From contig JARFRI010000036.1 of NCBI GenBank assembly GCA_029287335.1, forward strand, positions 1 to 11,004: DNA of 11,004 nt, given 5' to 3'. The translations under genes were made by a program, and so were the position numbers. The notes below the pieces were generated by a model. It had not been told where the DNA came from. It ran no database searches and worked only from the letters and a program-made list of their open reading frames with translations. Shown in pieces: positions 6,675-11,004 of this stretch. Origin of the DNA: Phycisphaera sp. (GTDB taxonomy: Bacteria; Planctomycetota; Phycisphaerae; Phycisphaerales; Phycisphaeraceae). Within the stretch, counting starts at the first letter, position 1; each line of letters starts with the position of its first letter.

Positions 6675-7229
6675 ATGCCTGACCAAGGGATCGAACAACC
6701 CAACACCCCCCTGCCCTACAAGATCGCTGTGCTGTGCTACCTCTTTGATGAGCGTGGGCGCGTACTGCTGCTGCACCGGGTCAAGGCGCCAAACCGCGAC
6801 CTGTTTTCGCCCATCGGTGGCAAGCTCGAGCAGGCCTTGGGCGAAAGCCCGACCGTCTGTGCCCAGCGCGAGATCAGGGAGGAGGCCGGCCTTGACATCG
6901 ACCTTGCCGACCTGCACCTCACCGGGATCGTCTCGGAAACCGCGTACCTCGGCGAGACCCACTGGCTCATGTTCCTCTACGAGGTCACCAGGCCCGTCAC
7001 GATCGCGCCAGAGGCGATGCGGTTCGACGAGGGCCAACTCGAATGGCATCAGGCCGACGCGATCGACGCCCTGCCCATCCCCCAGACCGACCGGGGCGTG
7101 ATCTGGCCCCTGTTCTGGAAGCACCGAGGCGGGTTTTTCGCCGCCCACATCGATTGCGCCGCGAAACCGATGCGCTGGCGGATCGAACAGCCCGCCGCAG
7201 GCCCATGGCAGGACTTACAACCCGCCTAA
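6675..7229 (+). CDS. Nudix hydrolase (ADP-ribose/NTP pyrophosphatase-like)
   Basis: The 184-residue product has a Nudix fold core: strand KIAVLCYLFDERGRVLLLHR (16-35), then PIGGKLEQALGESPTVCAQREIREEAGL (46-73). The catalytic REIREEAG (65-72) and Glu57 are present, but two extra residues (in QALGE where PGE is usual) lengthen the first part of the Nudix box compared with the canonical G-x5-E spacing. The family cleaves nucleoside diphosphates linked to another moiety, with Mg2+; the substrate here is not predictable. The C-terminal PIPQTDRGVIWPLFWKHRGG resembles substrate-recognition tails of mutator-type Nudix proteins. No Shine-Dalgarno is seen before the ATG, and an inverted repeat element lies immediately upstream. 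Confidence 0.93.
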   Translation: MPDQGIEQPNTPLPYKIAVLCYLFDERGRVLLLHRVKAPNRDLFSPIGGKLEQALGESPTVCAQREIREEAGLDIDLADLHLTGIVSETAYLGETHWLMFLYEVTRPVTIAPEAMRFDEGQLEWHQADAIDALPIPQTDRGVIWPLFWKHRGGFFAAHIDCAAKPMRWRIEQPAAGPWQDLQPA

Positions 7230-7273
7230 CCCCTACAAACCGATAACATCGACAGGATCCTGCCCGCCTCAGC

Positions 7274-7302
7274 TTGGCTAGCCACCGAACCCGCGATAAA
7301 CT
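7274..7302 (+). promoter_or_regulatory. Candidate promoter for the lipoprotein gene
   Basis: TTGGCT (7274-7279), a 17-base spacer, and TAAACT (7297-7302); each box matches four of six consensus positions. The implied leader of about 85 bases holds a small hairpin, AGAGGC/GCCTCT (7336-7353). Unverified pattern match. Confidence 0.35.
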
Positions 7303-7395
7303 TGATCCCGTACCGACATTGACCGATGACCTCACAGAGGCAACTTCGCCTCTCATCGAATAGAACAAGACCCAACGAACCGCAAGGACCCCGTG

Positions 7396-7905
7396 ATGAA
7401 ACGCACCCTAGGCCTCCTCTTATTGTCGATCGTCTTCCTGCAGGGCGCGACCGGCTGCAACTACTCCGAAGACCGAGAGGTCTTCAAGTCGACTTACATG
7501 GCACCGAAGTCCGTTTACGCGGTCTATCGGCCGTCCAACGAGACCGCATGGTCCTACGACATCCCGCCACAGCACATCCTCGTGGTCGAACGTGACACAG
7601 GTGAGGACGGCGCCGAGTGGGCCACCACCTCCAAGAGCTACGCCACCTCGCTGAAATGGGAGCTCTACCCCATCAGCGCGACGGAATCCAAGCTACGTAA
7701 CAACCACTACAGCAGCGCCGCCATCGAGACCGGGACCGTCAAGCTCAACGGCACGCCTATGATCATGGGCTCCACCATCGGCAAGCCCGTTGACCCCGCC
7801 TCGGTACCCAAGGAACGATCGATCGAAGAGATCGAAAAAGACCTGCCCGAGCCCGACGCGCTGCCCGAGCCAACGCAAGAGCCAGCTGAAGAAGCGGCGG
7901 AGTAA
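7396..7905 (+). CDS. Predicted lipoprotein, function unknown
   Basis: The ATG at 7396 (AGGA seven bases upstream) is preferred over the GTG directly before it at 7393; it gives 169 residues. The N-terminus is a type II signal peptide: MKRT, a hydrophobic stretch LGLLLLSIVFL (5-15), and a lipobox-like ATGC with the lipidated Cys at residue 21, so it should be anchored in a membrane. The mature region (22-135) has many Tyr, Trp and Ser residues and no motif I recognise. The last ~35 residues are a Pro/Glu-rich, probably disordered tail (LPEPDALPEPTQEPAEEAAE). It ends 60 bases before a bidirectional terminator and is likely monocistronic. Confidence 0.85.
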   Translation: MKRTLGLLLLSIVFLQGATGCNYSEDREVFKSTYMAPKSVYAVYRPSNETAWSYDIPPQHILVVERDTGEDGAEWATTSKSYATSLKWELYPISATESKLRNNHYSSAAIETGTVKLNGTPMIMGSTIGKPVDPASVPKERSIEEIEKDLPEPDALPEPTQEPAEEAAE

Positions 7906-7964
7906 TCTTCTGCGAAGCCCGCAGCGTTGAAACCGTCAATGCCGTGTTGCTCAACAAGCCAATC

Positions 7965-7998
7965 AAAAAAGCACCGCCCTCAAAGCGGTGCTTTTTTT
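7965..7998. terminator. Bidirectional intrinsic terminator between convergent genes
   Basis: The stem AAGCACCGC (7969-7977) pairs exactly with GCGGTGCTT (7985-7993) around a seven-base loop. Seven T's follow on the plus strand (7992-7998) and six A's precede it (7965-7970), so it can stop transcription from both the lipoprotein gene and the convergent HNH gene. Confidence 0.92.
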
Positions 7999-8023
7999 AT
8001 TGTTGATGCTCTTTGTGCTGCCG

Positions 8024-8668
8024 CTATCGCAGCTCAACCGACCAGTACGCGTTATCGAGGAACGCTTTCCAGCTCTCGTACTTGCCGCTGCCCAGCCGTA
8101 GGCCGAGCACGGGGTTAGTCTTGGGCTTGATCGGCTTCTTCACCAACGGCATCATCGCCTGCTTCGGCGTGCGTCCGCCCTTGCGGGTATTGCATCGCAC
8201 GCAGCAGCAGACCAGGTTCGCCCAGCTTGCGCCACCGCCCTGGCTGCGTGGGACGACGTGGTCCAGTGAGAGGTCCGCCGAGGGAAACTTGCCCCCACAG
8301 TACTGGCAGCGGTTGTGGTCGCGCGCGAAGATATTCCGCCGATTGAGTTTCACATCGTTGCGTGGCAGCTTGTCGTAGCCGAACAGCCGGATCACCTTGG
8401 GCACCGCGATCTGCATGCGGACGGTGCGGACCCACTCGAACGGGTCTTCGCCATCTTGATCGCCAGACAGCCGGCGGTAGTCCTCAGACAAATCCGTCCA
8501 GTCGCCAAAGCCGTAGCCCATGTACGAGCCGTCATCGACGCGGATGACCTCGGCCATGTCTTTGCACAGCATCGAGAAGGCCCGCCGCGCATCGACGACA
8601 CGGACCGCCATCCACATTTTATTGAGGACCAGGACGTGAGAATTCAGAGCAGTCGCCGCGGTTTCCAT
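8024..8668 (-). CDS. HNH endonuclease family protein
   Basis: The 214-residue protein has an HNH nuclease domain in its second half: zinc pair CQYC (121-124), catalytic LDHVVPRSQGG (135-145) with Asp136-His137, Asn151, and the second zinc pair CVRC (156-159) followed by NTRKGGRTP. The N-terminal half (10-120) carries VLVLNKMWMAVRVVDARRAFSML, a segment found at the start of many stand-alone bacterial HNH proteins of unknown role. No methyltransferase, restriction partner or toxin-immunity gene is adjacent, so a restriction or toxin role is not indicated; a conserved DNA-processing role is possible. The ATG at 8668 lacks a clear Shine-Dalgarno. Confidence 0.92.
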   Translation of the reverse strand: METAATALNSHVLVLNKMWMAVRVVDARRAFSMLCKDMAEVIRVDDGSYMGYGFGDWTDLSEDYRRLSGDQDGEDPFEWVRTVRMQIAVPKVIRLFGYDKLPRNDVKLNRRNIFARDHNRCQYCGGKFPSADLSLDHVVPRSQGGGASWANLVCCCVRCNTRKGGRTPKQAMMPLVKKPIKPKTNPVLGLRLGSGKYESWKAFLDNAYWSVELR

Positions 8669-8706
8669 GATCGATCACGGGGTAAGGGACAAGGTTCTGA
8701 CAGAGA

Positions 8707-8735
8707 AGTCTATCGGTCATACCGGCATGATTCAA
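8707..8735 (-). promoter_or_regulatory. Candidate promoter for the HNH gene
   Basis: On the minus strand TTGAAT (8735-8730), a 17-base spacer, and TAGACT (8712-8707) precede the HNH start by about 40 bases. Each box matches four of six consensus positions. Confidence 0.4.
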
Positions 8736-8795
8736 CGTCAGACCTTTGTTAGCAGCCCAATCCAACAGGCTTTGGTGATTTGAGATGCCGTTGGC

Positions 8796-8824
8796 TTGAC
8801 GTACGCGCGGCGGCGTGTTCAAAT
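8796..8824 (+). promoter_or_regulatory. Promoter of the tRNA-Tyr gene
   Basis: TTGACG (8796-8801, five of six), a 17-base spacer, and TCAAAT (8819-8824, four of six) lie about 44 bases before the mature tRNA 5' end. The leader contains a tight GCCCA/TGGGC hairpin. Confidence 0.5.
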
Positions 8825-8867
8825 GCGTAGCTCGCCCAGACTTGGGCAAGACAACCTCGCAACCCAC

Positions 8868-8950
8868 GGGCGGTTGCCAGAGCGGCCAATTGGAGCGGAC
8901 TGTAACTCCGCTGGCTTACGCCTACGTAGGTTCGAATCCTACACCGCCCA
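8868..8950 (+). tRNA. tRNA-Tyr (anticodon GUA)
   Basis: A complete class II tRNA folds here. The acceptor stem is GGGCGGT (8868-8874) with ACCGCCC (8943-8949), discriminator A8950. The D arm starts CCA and closes TGG. The anticodon stem GCGGA/TCCGC holds loop CTGTAAC with anticodon GTA at 8902-8904. A long variable arm (GGC TTAC GCC) and T arm GTAGG-TTCGAAT-CCTAC follow. The long variable arm with GUA is the hallmark of bacterial tRNA-Tyr. The 3' CCA is not encoded, so it must be added by CCA-adding enzyme. Confidence 0.98.
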
Positions 8951-8954
8951 CTTT

Positions 8955-8984
8955 AAACCCTCGCCAACTCGGCGAGGGTTTTTT
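8955..8984 (+). terminator. Intrinsic terminator of the tRNA-Tyr gene
   Basis: The 11-bp stem AAACCCTCGCC (8955-8965) pairs exactly with GGCGAGGGTTT (8971-8981) around loop AACTC, with the T-run continuing to 8984. It starts five bases after the tRNA. Confidence 0.95.
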
Positions 8985-8997
8985 GATGGCTCGATCG

Positions 8998-9148
8998 TGG
9001 CCACGGATATACACGGATGAGCACGGATTTTTATGAACTCACGAGAGAGCCAAGGTGTGACCAATCTTGTACGTGAATCTATAAACACAATCAACATCAG
9101 TTCCTTGACTCGCTTTGATCCGTGTGCATCCGTGTGCATCCGTGGCTA
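8998..9148. repeat. Inverted pair of 10-bp tandem repeat arrays (unit CACGGATGNA)
   Basis: The left array (9001-9028) has three 10-bp units, CCACGGATAT, ACACGGATGA, GCACGGATTT. The right array (9118-9148) contains three such units in reverse orientation, GCATCCGTGT-type, ending in ATCCGTGGCTA. The two 31-base ends (8998-9028 and 9118-9148) are inverted copies with 26 matches. The ~90 bases between are not repetitive and carry no gene. Similar CCACGGAT-type tandem repeats are, from memory, common between genes in environmental bacterial genomes. It sits just downstream of the tRNA-Tyr terminator. Confidence 0.75.
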
Positions 9149-9185
9149 AAAAACGAGTCGCGAATATCGCATCAAGTCCAACAAG

Positions 9186-9213
9186 AAACCGCCGGGTGGC
9201 GCGCCGGCGGTTT
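9186..9213 (-). terminator. Hairpin downstream of purC, probable terminator
   Basis: AAACCGCCGG (9186-9195) and CCGGCGGTTT (9204-9213) form an exact 10-bp stem with an eight-base loop. On the minus strand it is followed by the T-rich TTTCTTGTT, 45 bases after the purC stop. The T-run is interrupted, so efficiency is uncertain. Confidence 0.6.
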
Positions 9214-9257
9214 GTGGTTGACATCTTGCGATGCCAGTGAGTCCTGTGTTGTTAAAC

Positions 9258-10205
9258 CTAGTGTAGCGTAACACCCGTGATTAATTCAAAGGCCTCTTCA
9301 TATTTTTTTGTCGTATTCATCAACACATCCTCCGGCAACACCGGGCCAGGCGCTTGCTTATCCCACTTGCCCGCAGCAACCAACGTCTCCAGGTAGTTGC
9401 GCACGTACTGCTTGTCGTAACTGTCCTGGTCACGGCCCGCTTCGTAATGCGCGGCCGACCAATACCGCGAGCTGTCCGGCGTCAACACCTCATCAATCAA
9501 GATCGGCGTCTCATCCTTCGCATCCAATGGCACACCAAACTCAAACTTCGTATCCGCCAAGATGATCCCGCGCTCTGCAGCGTAGTCATGCGCCATCTGA
9601 TAAATCGCCAGCGAATGATCCCGCAAGACCTCCATCTGCAGCGTGCCGACCAATTCGCAAGCCCGCGCAAACGAGATGTTCTCATCGTGCTCGCCCTGCT
9701 CAGCCTTCGTCGCCGGCGTAAAGATCGGCTCGGGTAACTTCGCACACTGCGTCAACCCCGCGGGCAGCTTCACGCCACAAACCTGTTGATTTTGCTGGTA
9801 TTCCTTCCACCCCGATCCCGCCAGATACCCCCGCACGACGCACTCGATCGGCACGACCTTCGTTTTGCGCCCGATCATGACGTAGCCTTGCAGCTGCTTG
9901 ACCTGTTCGTCGCTAAGCCCTGCAATGTCTGCGGGGTCCGTGGAGATCACATGCGTCTGCAGCTTGTAGCCGAGCTTGTCTTTGATCTGCTTAAACCACC
10001 ACGCGGACATCTGCGTGAGCAGCTTGCCCTTGCCTGCCGGCCCATTGGGCATGACGACATCAAACGCGCTAAGCCGATCCGTCGCGACCAGCAGCAGCGC
10101 CTCGGAACCATCCTTCAACTGACATTCATAGACATCGCGCACCTTGCCCTGGCGTTTATTGGGCAATGGGAGGTGGGTTTGCATTAAAGCTTTGGTAGAC
10201 TCCAT
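9258..10205 (-). CDS. purC: Phosphoribosylaminoimidazole-succinocarboxamide synthase (SAICAR synthetase)
   Basis: From the ATG at 10205 the product has 315 residues. It joins CAIR and aspartate using ATP in purine synthesis. Seen motifs: RQGKVRDVYE (18-27, nucleotide-binding strand), TDRLSAFDVVMPNGPAGKG (42-60), signature PIECVVRGYLAGSGW (119-133), and DTKFEFG (218-224). Length and sequence fit the longer, Ade1-like branch rather than the ~240-residue E. coli form. A start at ATG 10184 (308 residues) is equally good; neither has a clear Shine-Dalgarno. The frame extends to a TTG at 10259, but that would overlap the divergent sulfatase gene and is rejected. No other pur gene is nearby. Confidence 0.96.
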   Translation of the reverse strand: MESTKALMQTHLPLPNKRQGKVRDVYECQLKDGSEALLLVATDRLSAFDVVMPNGPAGKGKLLTQMSAWWFKQIKDKLGYKLQTHVISTDPADIAGLSDEQVKQLQGYVMIGRKTKVVPIECVVRGYLAGSGWKEYQQNQQVCGVKLPAGLTQCAKLPEPIFTPATKAEQGEHDENISFARACELVGTLQMEVLRDHSLAIYQMAHDYAAERGIILADTKFEFGVPLDAKDETPILIDEVLTPDSSRYWSAAHYEAGRDQDSYDKQYVRNYLETLVAAGKWDKQAPGPVLPEDVLMNTTKKYEEAFELITGVTLH

Positions 10206-10247
10206 TTTCGTATTGAACCATGAAGTACTCGCCGAGACAATCCAAAC

Positions 10248-11004
10248 ATGCTGACTCAACCACGATACAACGCACTACTTACCCTGTTCTTCTGCCTGCT
10301 CACCATGGGGCCGAGCCTGGCTGAGCAGGCCAAGCCCAACATCCTCTTCATCTTCGCCGACGACTGGGGCTACGGCGACCTGTCCTGCCGAGGCCACAAG
10401 ATCATCGAGACCCCCCACCTCGATAAGCTCATCGAAGAAGGCATCGATATCCGAGACTTCACTGTCGCCTCCGGCGTCTGCTCACCCTCCCGCGCCGCCA
10501 TCATGACCGGGCACTTCCCCGCGCGATACCGTATCAACCGACATTTCCACCACACCCGCCACCACCGCAACGCCGGCATGCCCGACTGGCTCGACCCCGA
10601 TGCGCCGATGCTCCCGCGCCAACTCAAGCAAGCCGGCTACGCGACCTTCCACATCGGCAAGTGGCACCTCACCGGCAACCCGATCACCGACGCACCCCTG
10701 CCCACCGCCTACGGGTACGACGCCTCGTGGACATGGAACGGCCCGGGACCGGAGATCGACTCCCAAGGCGTCTGGGACAAAACGATCGAAGTCATCGAAC
10801 AAAAACGTGACAAGCCATTCTTCATCAACCTCTGGCTCAACGAAACGCACACGCCACACTTCCCCACGAAAAAGTGGCTCGACCACTACGCAAAGAAAGG
10901 CCTGAACGAACGCGAGCGCGTCTATCCCGCCGTGGCGAGCAACGCGGATGAAGAGATCGGTCGCATCCTAAAAGCATTGGATGATGCGGGACTCAAAGAA
11001 AACA
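10248..11004 (+). CDS. Secreted sulfatase (alkaline phosphatase superfamily), 5' part cut by window edge
   Basis: The frame is open from ATG 10248 to the right edge, 252 codons without a stop; full-length members have about 450-550 residues, so the C-terminal half is missing. An N-terminal signal peptide (hydrophobic 9-20, likely cleavage after Ala25 in SLA-EQ) indicates export. Then come PNILFIFADDWGYGD (30-44) with metal-binding Asp38-Asp39, the sulfatase motif CSPSRAAIMTG (78-88) whose Cys78 is converted to formylglycine by FGE or an anaerobic maturase, GKWHL (137-141), and LNETHTPH further on. It would remove sulfate from esters such as sulfated polysaccharides; the substrate is unknown. 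It is divergent from purC with only 42 bases between starts. Confidence 0.96.
   Translation, partial: MLTQPRYNALLTLFFCLLTMGPSLAEQAKPNILFIFADDWGYGDLSCRGHKIIETPHLDKLIEEGIDIRDFTVASGVCSPSRAAIMTGHFPARYRINRHFHHTRHHRNAGMPDWLDPDAPMLPRQLKQAGYATFHIGKWHLTGNPITDAPLPTAYGYDASWTWNGPGPEIDSQGVWDKTIEVIEQKRDKPFFINLWLNETHTPHFPTKKWLDHYAKKGLNERERVYPAVASNADEEIGRILKALDDAGLKEN

Noticed and set aside
8796..9036. Plus-strand frames running through the tRNA gene and its terminator
   Set aside because: They are explained by the tRNA-Tyr gene and the repeat array; no ribosome site or coding character.
6559..9148. CRISPR array
   Set aside because: Repeat units are 8-10 bp, adjoin without spacers, and occur in inverted orientation; no cas genes are present.
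10206..10259. Longer purC start at TTG 10259
   Set aside because: It would overlap the sulfatase start codon on the other strand, and the added residues are not like any PurC N-terminus.

Overview
The window looks like ordinary chromosome from a bacterium of moderately high GC, most likely a member of Planctomycetota and possibly of the Phycisphaerae-type lineages. This is an inference. It rests on a DUF6677-like membrane protein, a secreted FGly-type sulfatase, several small proteins that resemble planctomycete 'conserved hypotheticals', frequent GTG/TTG starts with weak Shine-Dalgarno sites, and abundant short intergenic repeat elements. There is no phage, plasmid, insertion-sequence transposase or CRISPR array.

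Left part (1-5549, all minus strand, read right to left): a DUF6677-like membrane protein, a small three-helix membrane protein, trpD (tryptophan synthesis), a four-helix membrane protein, tsaB (tRNA t6A synthesis), der (ribosome-assembly GTPase) and an M16 zinc protease that runs off the left edge. Several joints are overlapping or nearly so (5043-5046, 3170-3173, 934-939), which indicates operon structure and translational coupling. A REP/BIME-like inverted repeat lies between tsaB and der.

Middle part (5550-7998, plus strand): a gene for an extremely Asp/Glu-rich protein ending at a clear terminator, a conserved-looking 124-residue protein of unknown function, a Nudix hydrolase, and a small lipoprotein. 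An inverted pair of 8-bp tandem repeat arrays sits between the 124-residue gene and the Nudix gene. A bidirectional terminator at 7965-7998 separates the lipoprotein gene from a convergent HNH endonuclease gene.

Right part (8024-11004): the HNH endonuclease gene (minus), a complete tRNA-Tyr(GUA) gene with a good promoter and an intrinsic terminator, a second inverted pair of tandem arrays (10-bp unit), purC (minus, purine synthesis), and divergently from it the 5' part of a secreted sulfatase gene that runs off the right edge.

Functionally these are mostly housekeeping genes: translation fidelity (tsaB, der, tRNA-Tyr), amino-acid and purine synthesis (trpD, purC), with accessory hydrolases. 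I found no convincing new multi-gene system. The most unusual items are three different intergenic inverted-repeat elements, two of which share one design (short tandem arrays facing each other), and the hyperacidic protein with aromatic/Leu-spaced acidic blocks.
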